From positions 1 to 34,206 of the forward strand of contig CALEFD010000032.1 of assembly GCA_937876995.1 (NCBI GenBank): DNA of 34,206 bases. Direction: 5' to 3'. The notes beneath the pieces were generated by a model. It had not been told where the DNA came from and did no database searches. It saw only the letters and a list, made by a program, of their open reading frames with translations. Positions 1 to 6,862 of this stretch are shown here, piece after piece; the first letter of the stretch is position 1; every line of letters begins with the position of its first letter. The translations under genes and the position numbers were made by a program. This DNA comes from an uncultured Bacteroidales bacterium (GTDB lineage: Bacteria; Bacteroidota; Bacteroidia; Bacteroidales; Bacteroidaceae).

Positions 1-79
1 CTGTATCTATTTCCAAATCTCCAAATCTTTCTTTTAAGTCAACTATTGTAGGCCGATCTTCTAGGTAAACCCACACTAA
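1..79 (-). pseudogene. Possible IS30-family transposase fragment, cut by window edge
   Basis: The minus-strand frame is open from a TAA at 80-82 to the left edge and reads about 26 residues, including LEDRPTIVDLKERFGDLEID. From memory this resembles the stretch of IS30-family transposases around the first catalytic Asp (a pattern like ERPxIVDxKxRFGDWEIDT). There is no ATG and no room for the N-terminal helix-turn-helix, because the BlaR1 gene ends at 170. If the match is right, this is a 5'-truncated remnant. The evidence is a short motif only, and the rest lies outside the window. Confidence 0.45.
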
Positions 80-169
80 TTACTATGACTATTTGTTTAA
101 GATGTATCATATGATCATCTACAAAACCTTCATCGGCTACTTGTGTAGGAGCATTAAAGATGATGTAGT

Positions 170-1372
170 TTAGTCGTTTAAACGGAAATGGATTGGAAAA
201 GTAATTTGTACATTTACTGCTTTTCCCTCATGTTTTCCTGGAATCCATTTTGGCATACTTTTAAAAACTCGCTCAGCTTCTTCATTAAGTATAGGATATT
301 CCCCTTTTGCTTTTACATCGCTTATACTTCCATCTTTGCGTACAATAAAAGTTACCATTACTCTATCCTGAATCTTGTTCTCTTTTGCTGAACTTGGATA
401 TCTTACGGTGCGTGATAAAAATTGCATCAATTCTACAGTACCACCTGGAAATTCAGGCATATCATCTACTACCATTAAAACCTCTTGATTATCCTTTGCC
501 ATTTTCTTAAGTGTTGAACATTCACAAAATACAATGCTCATTAATGCTAATGTAGGAATCAGGTACAAATCTTTTAAGATTGTCCATTTGCTTGTTCTTT
601 TTTTCTTCATCATTTTAAGGCGTTTTTTAGTAGAACATATATTGAAATTATTAGTTAAAGTATTTATCTTAAATCCTATAGCTTCTTCTACTATTCTTTC
701 TTGGTATTCGTGTAGGTTATAGCCTCTATCTAAAACTAAACTATCTGCTTCATATTCGTGAGTGATTGATAGTTCTCGTTTAAGTAACCATATAAATGGG
801 TTGTACCAGGTAATAATTGAATACAATTGGACTAATACTAAATCAAGAGAATGTTTCATCTTGATATGCGATTCTTCGTGTGCAATAACAATATCGGATC
901 CTTTTTTATAATCTGTTTCAGATATTACAATATAATTTTTCCACGAAAAAGGTGATATGTTTTGTCTGTGAACTGCAATGATGATATCGTCGTCTCTTTC
1001 TATTTTTTTACTCTCTTTAATCAGACGTTTAATGAATAGTAAATCTTTTATCAGTTTTGTTAATAGAATTGCTACACCTACCAAATAGATAATCGGAATA
1101 AATTCTTTCCAGTTTAAGATGTTTGAGTTGTTTGTGTTGGCCTGTGTAATATCAAACGCAGGTAGATAGTGCGAAATACTATCTGAATATTCGGTAATTA
1201 TACCGGTTGTGATATGTATTGATGGAATTATACTTGACAAACCAAGTATAGAAAGTAGTGTGATACGATTCTTTTTATGGAGTGTATCTTTGCTATCTAT
1301 AAGTTTGTAACAGATATAGAATACTGTTACACATATAGACATCTTAAAGGTGTATAATAAAAATTCATTCAT
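170..1372 (-). CDS. BlaR1/MecR1-type M56 metallopeptidase sensor with C-terminal TonB domain
   Basis: A 400-residue inner-membrane protein. Membrane segments are visible near residues 5-22, 38-58 and 92-108. The zinc protease motif HEESH is at 165-169, with the second M56 motif HEYEAD at 205-210. A further hydrophobic segment near 268-285 leads into a TonB C-terminal-like domain (about 305-398, from PEFPGG to the end). In BlaR1/MecR1 proteins the cytoplasmic protease domain is activated by an external signal and inactivates the partner repressor BlaI/MecI. Here the sensor part is replaced by a TonB-like periplasmic domain, a common Bacteroidetes layout. It starts with ATG 4 bases after the BlaI stop codon, so the two form an operon. 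No beta-lactamase gene is nearby, so the inducer and target are unknown. Confidence 0.88.
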   Translation of the reverse strand: MNEFLLYTFKMSICVTVFYICYKLIDSKDTLHKKNRITLLSILGLSSIIPSIHITTGIITEYSDSISHYLPAFDITQANTNNSNILNWKEFIPIIYLVGVAILLTKLIKDLLFIKRLIKESKKIERDDDIIIAVHRQNISPFSWKNYIVISETDYKKGSDIVIAHEESHIKMKHSLDLVLVQLYSIITWYNPFIWLLKRELSITHEYEADSLVLDRGYNLHEYQERIVEEAIGFKINTLTNNFNICSTKKRLKMMKKKRTSKWTILKDLYLIPTLALMSIVFCECSTLKKMAKDNQEVLMVVDDMPEFPGGTVELMQFLSRTVRYPSSAKENKIQDRVMVTFIVRKDGSISDVKAKGEYPILNEEAERVFKSMPKWIPGKHEGKAVNVQITFPIHFRLND

Positions 1373-1376
1373 ATTA

Positions 1377-1760
1377 TTATTTATTGTTGATGTTTGATTC
1401 TTGTCTGATTAGAGTGATAAGATCTTCAATTTCTGATGCTGATAGTTTTTCCTCTTTTACAAAGAAGTTTACTAAACTTGATACAGAACCTCTGAAGATA
1501 TTGTTCTTTACATTTGTCAAAGATTGGCTGACATATTCATTACGTTGTACGATAGGGTAGAAGCAATGTTGTCTGCCTATAGGCTCGCTCTGAACGTATC
1601 CTTTAGCCTTAAGTATTCGTAAGAATGTAAGTACTGTGTTGTATGCGGGTTTTGGATTAGGGAGTTGTTCCAATACTGCGTTGACAGTTCCCTTTTCTAA
1701 ATCCCACAGAACATTCATTATTTGTAGTTCTGCACGAGTCAGTTCGTTACTCTTTTTCAT
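1377..1760 (-). CDS. BlaI/MecI-family transcriptional repressor
   Basis: A 127-residue winged-helix repressor: ELTRAELQIMNVLWDLEKG begins the DNA-binding domain, and PKPAYNTVLTFLRILKAKGY is the recognition helix and wing typical of the family. The C-terminal part (about 75-125) is the dimerisation region. I chose the ATG at 1760. The frame stays open to a TTG at 1820, but a promoter-like element at 1790-1820 would place transcription start downstream of that TTG. The gene is the first of a two-gene operon with the BlaR1-like protease, which by family precedent relieves repression. A pair of inverted 16-base arms (1765-1780, 1818-1833) brackets the promoter and is a candidate operator. Confidence 0.9.
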   Translation of the reverse strand: MKKSNELTRAELQIMNVLWDLEKGTVNAVLEQLPNPKPAYNTVLTFLRILKAKGYVQSEPIGRQHCFYPIVQRNEYVSQSLTNVKNNIFRGSVSSLVNFFVKEEKLSASEIEDLITLIRQESNINNK

Positions 1761-1764
1761 ATCT

Positions 1765-1833
1765 CTTAAGGTTTTAGTTGATTCTTGCACAAAGAAATAG
1801 TTTAATAGATGAATTTGCAACTAAACTTTTAAG
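1765..1833. repeat. Imperfect inverted repeat bracketing the blaI promoter (candidate operator)
   Basis: The arm at 1765-1780 reads CTTAAGGTTTTAGTTG. The reverse complement of 1818-1833 reads CTTAAAAGTTTAGTTG, which matches at 13 of 16 positions. The arms are 37 bases apart. One overlaps the predicted -33 element and the other lies just past the expected transcription start. No TACA/TGTA core of the Firmicutes BlaI operator is seen, so the operator role is inferred from position only. Confidence 0.4.
1790..1820 (-). promoter_or_regulatory. Predicted blaI promoter
   Basis: On the minus strand TTG (1820-1818) is followed after 20 bases by TTTCTTTG (1797-1790). This is one mismatch from the Bacteroidetes -7 consensus TAnnTTTG with normal spacing. 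It lies 30 bases upstream of the chosen ATG. Confidence 0.45.
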
Positions 1834-1930
1834 AATTGAATCTGTTTAACCAAATTTTAACTTTTATTATTAGTTGATAATATGTTCTTATTGCTTTTAT
1901 AAGATAAGGTACGCGCGCGAGGTTATTGAG

Positions 1931-1966
1931 AAAAAGAAAACGGAGGGAAGGGTTGCTTCTCTCCGT
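1931..1966 (-). terminator. Rho-independent terminator after the small membrane protein gene
   Basis: An 11-bp stem (1940-1950 with 1956-1966, one G-U pair, 5-base loop) is followed on the minus strand by TTTTCTTTTT. It lies 24 bases past the stop codon at 1991. Confidence 0.8.
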
Positions 1967-1990
1967 CTCTTATCAACAGTTTTGTTGACG

Positions 1991-2161
1991 TTAATCTTTC
2001 TTATTCATTATGATATACAAAACAAGACCAAAGATCATAAGACCCATAGCTGTTATTTGTACCCAGTTGTAGTTATTCCATCCGCAGAAATAGCTACAAA
2101 TCAAAATGATGGCAGCAATGATAATGATAATTGCTCCAAGATATTTTTTGAAATCGTTCAT
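1991..2161 (-). CDS. Small membrane protein of unknown function
   Basis: A 56-residue protein with two hydrophobic segments (about 8-25 and 32-50) separated by the short polar stretch CGWNNYNW, ending in NKKD. I do not know its function; short two-helix proteins of this kind are familiar in Bacteroidales genomes. The ATG at 2161 gives a normal N-terminus (MNDFKKYLG). The longer frame to 2212 would start at TTG and adds polar, non-signal-like residues. A good terminator follows. The upstream sequence TTCCTTTGC near 2196-2204 may be a -7 box. Confidence 0.7.
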   Translation of the reverse strand: MNDFKKYLGAIIIIIAAIILICSYFCGWNNYNWVQITAMGLMIFGLVLYIIMNKKD

Positions 2162-2272
2162 AACTATATGATGTAATTGGTTATACTTCTTGTTGTAACT
2201 GCAAAGGAACAAATATTTCTTTGATTTATGAAATAGTTTACCTAAAAATCACTACTTAACCTCTCTATTTTT

Positions 2273-3724
2273 TTATTTAACAGGTATCCTTTCAAGTATA
2301 GTCAATAAATGAGTATATACAGGATTGACTGTTTCAATAAGTAAACGCTCCGATGGAGAATGTACTCCACGTAGTGTAGGACCTACAGAAATCATATCTA
2401 AATGCGGATGTTCAGAAAGGAACAGACCACATTCCAGACCGGCATGTATGGCTCGTACTTTAGGCTCTTTGCCAAATAACTCTTTATATGTTTCTGTGGC
2501 GGTTTTTAGTAACGGCGATTGTGGGTTTGGTTTCCAACCGGGATATCCTTCGTTATGTTTAACATCTGCTCCTGCCAAAAGGAATGTTGCAGCTACAGTG
2601 TCGCGTACAGAATGGAGTGCAGACATTACTGAACTTCTATGGCTGGCAATGATTTTAATAGTGCTTTCAGAAGTTCTTACAGATGCTAAATTACTTGATG
2701 TTTCCACCAATCCGGGCATATCCATACTCATAGCATATACACCGTTTACTACAGCGTAGACTGCATAGATAAAGTTTTTAGCAGTATTGTTGTCTATACA
2801 GGTGGTCTGCTTTTCTGTAGATTCCATAGTGAATTCCATTTCCGGTTCGGTGATATGGTATTCAGCTTGAACATCCGATGCATAGATATTGTAATCTACT
2901 CTGATATCCTCTTTATGATTGTTTGGAATTGCTATAACTGCAGTTGCATCGCGAGGTATTGCGTTGTGTAAGTTTCCGCCATTAAAACTGCATAGTTTTA
3001 TGTCGTACTTCTTTAAACTGTTGTATATGAAGCGTGCCAGAATTTTATTTGCGTTTGCAAATCCTTTGTCTATATCATCGCCTGAATGTCCACCATGTAA
3101 TCTATCAACAGATAGTTTTATAAAGAAATAGTTATCAGGTACACTCTCTTTTGAATAGTTGAACTCTATTGTGGAATTAATTCCTCCTGCGCAACCTATA
3201 AAGATCTCTCCTTCGTCTTCTGAATCAAGGTTGATAAGCATACTGCCGTTAATCATATCTTTCTCCAGATTTGATGCACCAGCCAAACCTGTCTCTTCCG
3301 ATACGGTGAACAATGCTTCTATAGGACCATGTTTAATCTCATTGTCGGCTAGAATTGCCAATGTCATAGCTACTCCTATGCCATCGTCTGCACCAAGGGT
3401 GGTGCCTTTAGCCTTTAACCATCCATCTTCTATGTATGTTTCAAGTGGTTGTGTCATAAAATCGTGGTCAAGAGTAGCATCTTTTTCGCATACCATGTCT
3501 TGGTGTGATTGCAGTATTACAGTAGGTCTGTCTTCATAACCTAAAGATGCAGGTTTGCAGATTAATACATTGCCAACTTTGTCTTGTTTGGCTTTAAGGT
3601 TATGCTGTTTCGCAAACTCCATAAGATATTCGCCAATAGCCTCTTCATGTCCTGATGGATGAGGTATTTTACATATCTCTTGAAAGATATCAAGAATGAT
3701 ATTTGTTCGATTTTTGTTATCCAT
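2273..3724 (-). CDS. pepD: Aminoacyl-histidine dipeptidase (peptidase D, M20 family)
   Basis: A 483-residue cytosolic zinc dipeptidase of the M20 family, close to the E. coli PepD length (485). It should hydrolyse Xaa-His dipeptides such as carnosine, and cysteinylglycine. Metal-site signatures are visible: SHQDMV (His74, Asp76), GADDGIG (Asp113), SEETG (Glu143-Glu144), NLDSED around 170, and the C-terminal GVHSPSERL histidine. The ATG at 3724 gives the family N-terminus; a TTG six codons upstream is unlikely. It is transcribed alone from a well-formed promoter at 3751-3781. It lies near the histidine biosynthesis genes, though on a separate transcript, so a shared role in histidine supply is only suggestive. 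Confidence 0.93.
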   Translation of the reverse strand: MDNKNRTNIILDIFQEICKIPHPSGHEEAIGEYLMEFAKQHNLKAKQDKVGNVLICKPASLGYEDRPTVILQSHQDMVCEKDATLDHDFMTQPLETYIEDGWLKAKGTTLGADDGIGVAMTLAILADNEIKHGPIEALFTVSEETGLAGASNLEKDMINGSMLINLDSEDEGEIFIGCAGGINSTIEFNYSKESVPDNYFFIKLSVDRLHGGHSGDDIDKGFANANKILARFIYNSLKKYDIKLCSFNGGNLHNAIPRDATAVIAIPNNHKEDIRVDYNIYASDVQAEYHITEPEMEFTMESTEKQTTCIDNNTAKNFIYAVYAVVNGVYAMSMDMPGLVETSSNLASVRTSESTIKIIASHRSSVMSALHSVRDTVAATFLLAGADVKHNEGYPGWKPNPQSPLLKTATETYKELFGKEPKVRAIHAGLECGLFLSEHPHLDMISVGPTLRGVHSPSERLLIETVNPVYTHLLTILERIPVK

Positions 3725-3750
3725 AATGCTAATAAATGTCAATTAGACCC

Positions 3751-3781
3751 CAAATTTAAGTTATTTGATGAAATAATCGAA
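3751..3781 (-). promoter_or_regulatory. Predicted pepD promoter
   Basis: On the minus strand TTCG (3781-3778) is followed after 19 bases by TAAATTTG (3758-3751), an exact match to the Bacteroidetes -7 box TAnnTTTG. It is 26 bases upstream of the pepD ATG. The -33 part overlaps a 14-base palindrome. Confidence 0.55.
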
Positions 3782-3791
3782 TAATTATTCG
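3778..3791. repeat. Perfect 14-base palindrome in divergent intergenic region
   Basis: CGAATAATTATTCG is identical to its reverse complement. It lies between pepD and the divergent small membrane protein gene and overlaps the predicted pepD -33 element, where a repressor could block RNA polymerase. The operator role is inferred. Confidence 0.4.
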
Positions 3792-3818
3792 TCAAAGTTG
3801 TTTAACTTCGCAGTCGGA

Positions 3819-4031
3819 ATGTGGAAATTGTTGCTGATAGTAGTAGGAATGTTGTTGATAGGCGTAGCTTTTTTGTCTATCAGCATTTGGATTAAACCAA
3901 ACGGAAAGTTCCCTAATATTCACGTTGGCAAAAATCCGGCTATGCGTAAACGTAAGATAGGTTGCGTGGAGGCACAGGATAAAGCAGCAAGAAAGCAGAA
4001 CAAAATGGCTGTAAAAGAAAGAAACAATTAA
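3819..4031 (+). CDS. Small conserved membrane protein
   Basis: A 70-residue protein with one N-terminal membrane helix (about 3-24), then a basic, polar tail containing GKFPNIHVGKNPAMRKRKIGC. Short proteins with this layout (helix, then G.FP..HVG..AMR.R.I.C) occur widely in Bacteroidales; I know no function. The ATG at 3819 is preferred over an upstream TTG at 3798. It precedes the OmpH-like gene by 10 bases, so the two are probably co-transcribed, which hints at an envelope role. Confidence 0.72.
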   Translation: MWKLLLIVVGMLLIGVAFLSISIWIKPNGKFPNIHVGKNPAMRKRKIGCVEAQDKAARKQNKMAVKERNN

Positions 4032-4041
4032 AAATATAATT

Positions 4042-4629
4042 ATGATGTGTAATAAAATTTTTGTAACAGTTATGGCAGCGTTTGCTATGGTTGCATTTAC
4101 ACAATGCACAAATAAACCTGCCGCAAATTCAGTGAATGAGAGTGCAGAAGCTCCTACATTTAATCAGGGCTTGAAGATTGCTTATGTTGATGTTGATTCA
4201 CTATTGTCAGCGTATCTTTTTTATCAGGATCTGGCTGAACAGATGTTGAAGAAAGAAGAGAATAGTCGTTTGCTTTTAACCGAAGAGGCTGAAAAGTTGC
4301 AGAAAGATGTTGAAGACTTCAATAGAAAATTACAGAATAATGTATATTCTTCTCAGGAGAGAGTAAATCAGGAACAGAATCGTTTATTGAAGAAACAGCA
4401 GGAATTCGAGGAATTAGAGGCTAAACTCAGTAATGAACTGATGATAGAGAGCAATAAGAATGCAGAAAAGGTTAGTCAGGCTGTAAATGCTTTCTTAAAA
4501 GAGTATAATAAGGAGAAGGGCTTTAATCTTATTCTTAGCAAGGCCACCATTATGTTGGCTGATGAAAGCATGGATATAACAGCAGAAGTTATAGCAGGTT
4601 TGAATGAAGGATATAAACCAAACAACTAA
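4042..4629 (+). CDS. OmpH/Skp-family periplasmic chaperone-like lipoprotein
   Basis: A 195-residue exported protein. The N-terminus ends in a lipobox-like AFTQC (Cys22), so it is probably lipid-anchored. The OmpH/Skp pattern follows: a beta strand with KIAYVDVDSLLSAY (about 45-58), a long charged coiled coil (about 65-150, rich in E, K, Q), and a C-terminal strand with GFNLILSKATIMLADESMDIT. Skp-type proteins hold unfolded outer-membrane proteins in the periplasm; a lipid anchor is a variation seen in Bacteroidetes. The start is ambiguous between two adjacent ATGs at 4042 and 4045. The gene ends at a strong terminator. Confidence 0.85.
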   Translation: MMCNKIFVTVMAAFAMVAFTQCTNKPAANSVNESAEAPTFNQGLKIAYVDVDSLLSAYLFYQDLAEQMLKKEENSRLLLTEEAEKLQKDVEDFNRKLQNNVYSSQERVNQEQNRLLKKQQEFEELEAKLSNELMIESNKNAEKVSQAVNAFLKEYNKEKGFNLILSKATIMLADESMDITAEVIAGLNEGYKPNN

Positions 4630-4642
4630 TAATTAGAATAAG

Positions 4643-4684
4643 AAAGTAGCCCGAGTGTTGTAAAGTACTCGGGCTACTTTTTTT
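4643..4684. terminator. Strong terminator between ompH-like gene and hisB (probably bidirectional)
   Basis: A perfect 14-bp stem (4643-4656 with 4667-4680, arms AAAGTAGCCCGAGT/ACTCGGGCTACTTT) with a 10-base loop. A run of T follows on the plus strand to 4684. On the minus strand the stem is followed by CTTATTCT, so it can also end the his operon, whose last stop is at 4699. Confidence 0.88.
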
Positions 4685-4698
4685 ATATATAGTCTGTT

Positions 4699-5817
4699 TT
4701 ACAGAACTCCTTTGGATGATGGTAGGGAATAATTCCAAATATCTCTGCGTATAGCCATCTTTAATGCTCTTGCAAAGGCTTTAAATATGCACTCTATTTT
4801 GTGATGCTCATTATCACCTTCTGCTTTGATGTTCAGGTTCATCTGTGCAGCGTCGCTTAACGATTTAAAGAAATGCAAAAACATTTCTGTTGGCATATCG
4901 CCAATCATTTCACGTTTGAATTCTGCATCCCAAATTAACCAAGGACGGCCTCCAAAATCCAGTACCACCTGGCTCATACAATCGTCCATAGGTAGAGCAT
5001 AACCGTAACGTTCTATGCCTCGTTTATCGCCTATAGCCTTTTTAAGACATTCGCCTATAACTATGCCGGTATCTTCTATGGTGTGGTGTTCATCTACATT
5101 AAGGTCGCCTTTTACCTTTATTTCCATATCTATACCACCATGTCTGCCTATCTGCTCCAGCATGTGGTCAAAGAAACCTATGCCTGTAGATATGTTGCAA
5201 GTTCCTTTTCCATCTAAATTGAGAGAGACGAAAATAGATGTCTCTTTTGTAGAACGTTCTGCAGAAGCACTGCGTTCACCGGCAAACAGGTATTCGGCAA
5301 TTTTCCACCAATCAGTTGTGGCTAATACGCAAACCTGTTTCAAATCTGACGGTAGTTTCTCTGTAGAATCAGAAAAATAGATGGCCTTACATCCTAAATT
5401 CTTTGCAAGTTCAACATCTGTAGCCCTGTCACCTATTACAAAACTTTCTGTCATATCGTATTCGTCTGTAAGGTATTGGCCAAACATACCTGTACGAGGC
5501 TTGCGAGTAGGTGCATTATCTTCCGGAAAACTTCTGTCTATTAGAATGTTGTCAAAGTTTACTCCCTCTCCTTTAAGAGTCTTTAATATAAGGTTGTGTG
5601 AAGGCCAGAATGTCTCCTCGGGAAAACTTTCTGTGCCCAGACCATCTTGATTGGTAGCCATGACAAATTCAAAGGATGTACGTTCCTTTATGAATGACAA
5701 GCTTTTAATAACTTGTGGAATGAATTCAAGTTTATCAAGAGAATCTAACTGATAATCTATTGGAGGTTCTACTACAATAGTTCCGTCACGATCTATAAAT
5801 AATGCTTTTTTCTTCAT
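4699..5817 (-). CDS. hisB: Bifunctional histidinol-phosphatase / imidazoleglycerol-phosphate dehydratase
   Basis: A 372-residue fusion enzyme for two steps of histidine synthesis. The N-terminal HAD phosphatase domain (about 1-165) carries FIDRDGT (Asp9, Asp11), TNQDG near 56-60, the RKPR lysine motif at 105-108 and VIGDRATD near 128-134. The dehydratase domain (about 185-372) has the duplicated metal sites DEHHTIEDT and NEHHKIE and the C-terminal SSKGVL. The Cys/His zinc-loop residues of E. coli HisB before RKPK appear here as DRSFPEDNAPT, so that zinc site is missing; as far as I recall this is shared by related Bacteroidetes. It is the last gene of hisGDCB, with a 4-base ATGA overlap with hisC. 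Confidence 0.96.
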   Translation of the reverse strand: MKKKALFIDRDGTIVVEPPIDYQLDSLDKLEFIPQVIKSLSFIKERTSFEFVMATNQDGLGTESFPEETFWPSHNLILKTLKGEGVNFDNILIDRSFPEDNAPTRKPRTGMFGQYLTDEYDMTESFVIGDRATDVELAKNLGCKAIYFSDSTEKLPSDLKQVCVLATTDWWKIAEYLFAGERSASAERSTKETSIFVSLNLDGKGTCNISTGIGFFDHMLEQIGRHGGIDMEIKVKGDLNVDEHHTIEDTGIVIGECLKKAIGDKRGIERYGYALPMDDCMSQVVLDFGGRPWLIWDAEFKREMIGDMPTEMFLHFFKSLSDAAQMNLNIKAEGDNEHHKIECIFKAFARALKMAIRRDIWNYSLPSSKGVL

Positions 5818-6857
5818 AGTTGTGGCATATTTGTAAGGCTCTCTATAAGAGTGTTATTCTCTTCCGGAGTACCTATGGTTATTCTTAGTGAATTTCCGCA
5901 AAGCGATATGTGGCTTCTGTTTCTAACTATTATTCCGTTATCTACAAGATAGTTGTAAATCTTGACCGCATCGGTTACTTTTGCCAAAAAGAAGTTTGCG
6001 TTAGATGGGTAAATCTTTTCGCAGATAGCCAACTTAGAAAAGCGTTCCATAAGTTTTGTACGTTCTTCCAGTAGAGTATCTATCCATTTGGTTATTTTGT
6101 CATAATCGGCAAGATGTTCCAATGCTGCAGTTTGCGTAAGTATGTTTACATTGTATGGGTATTTTACCTTATTCATATATGATATGATTTCAGGCGAAGC
6201 AAATGCCATACCAAGTCTGATTCCTGCCATTCCCCACGCTTTGGAGAAGGTTTGTAAAACTACAACATTTGGATAAGATTCCAACTGCTCCAGCATTGTC
6301 TTGTTATCAGAGAAATCTATGTAGGCTTCATCTACAACCACAATTCCATCAAAATTAACTATGATGTTTTCTACAGTCTCTCTGTTTAAATCGTTACCTG
6401 TGGGGTTGTTTGGAGAACAAAAAAACAGTAGTTTGGTGTTGTTGTCTATAGCTTTGAACAGAGCTTCAGTATTGGGCTGAAAATCATCATTCAAAAGCAC
6501 AGGACGATACTCTATGTCGTTGGTATCGGCACATACTGAGTACATTCCGTATGTGGGTTCTATAGCTACAACATTATCAGTGCCGGGACAACAGAAAATT
6601 CTGAAAAGAACATCAATGGCTTCGTCACTTCCGTTTCCTAAAAAAATCTGATCCACATTAACTGACTTTATTTCTGCTATGCGCTCTTTTAGTTGCCATT
6701 GCAGTGGGTCAGGATATCTGCCGAACGGATTGTTGAATGGATTTTCGTTTGCATCGAGAAATACATTTGCAACTTTACCTTTGTATTCATCTCTTGCCGA
6801 TGAATATGGCTTTAATTTTAAGATGTTAGGTCTGACCAACTTTTCTAATGGTTTCAT
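5814..6857 (-). CDS. hisC: Histidinol-phosphate aminotransferase
   Basis: A 347-residue PLP-dependent class II aminotransferase, normal family length. It converts imidazole-acetol phosphate and glutamate to histidinol phosphate and 2-oxoglutarate. Motifs: NENPFNNP near 37-44, SPNNPTGN (148-155), DEAYIDF (176-182), and the PLP lysine in TFSKAWGMAGIRLG (Lys206). The C-terminal part has IVRNRSHI and the arginine of LRITIGTPEEN. The start and stop overlap hisB by 4 bases, and hisD ends 5 bases upstream of the ATG, so the genes are translationally linked. Confidence 0.96.
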   Translation of the reverse strand: MKPLEKLVRPNILKLKPYSSARDEYKGKVANVFLDANENPFNNPFGRYPDPLQWQLKERIAEIKSVNVDQIFLGNGSDEAIDVLFRIFCCPGTDNVVAIEPTYGMYSVCADTNDIEYRPVLLNDDFQPNTEALFKAIDNNTKLLFFCSPNNPTGNDLNRETVENIIVNFDGIVVVDEAYIDFSDNKTMLEQLESYPNVVVLQTFSKAWGMAGIRLGMAFASPEIISYMNKVKYPYNVNILTQTAALEHLADYDKITKWIDTLLEERTKLMERFSKLAICEKIYPSNANFFLAKVTDAVKIYNYLVDNGIIVRNRSHISLCGNSLRITIGTPEENNTLIESLTNMPQL

Positions 6858-6862
6858 AAGTG

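Noticed and set aside
1912..1919. CGCGCGCG run in AT-rich DNA
   Set aside because: A short isolated run with no associated repeat, ORF or structure; I see nothing to support a function.
1874..2176. Plus-strand ORF over the small membrane protein gene
   Set aside because: It spans a terminator hairpin and the opposite-strand gene, and the product has no recognisable pattern.
3159..3539. Plus-strand ORFs opposite pepD
   Set aside because: They are the complementary frame of a well-conserved enzyme and contain low-information serine-rich sequence.
3764..3791. Plus-strand promoter for the small membrane protein at 3819
   Set aside because: TTTG at 3764 has the right spacing, but the expected -7 box (TATTCGTC) fits the consensus poorly.
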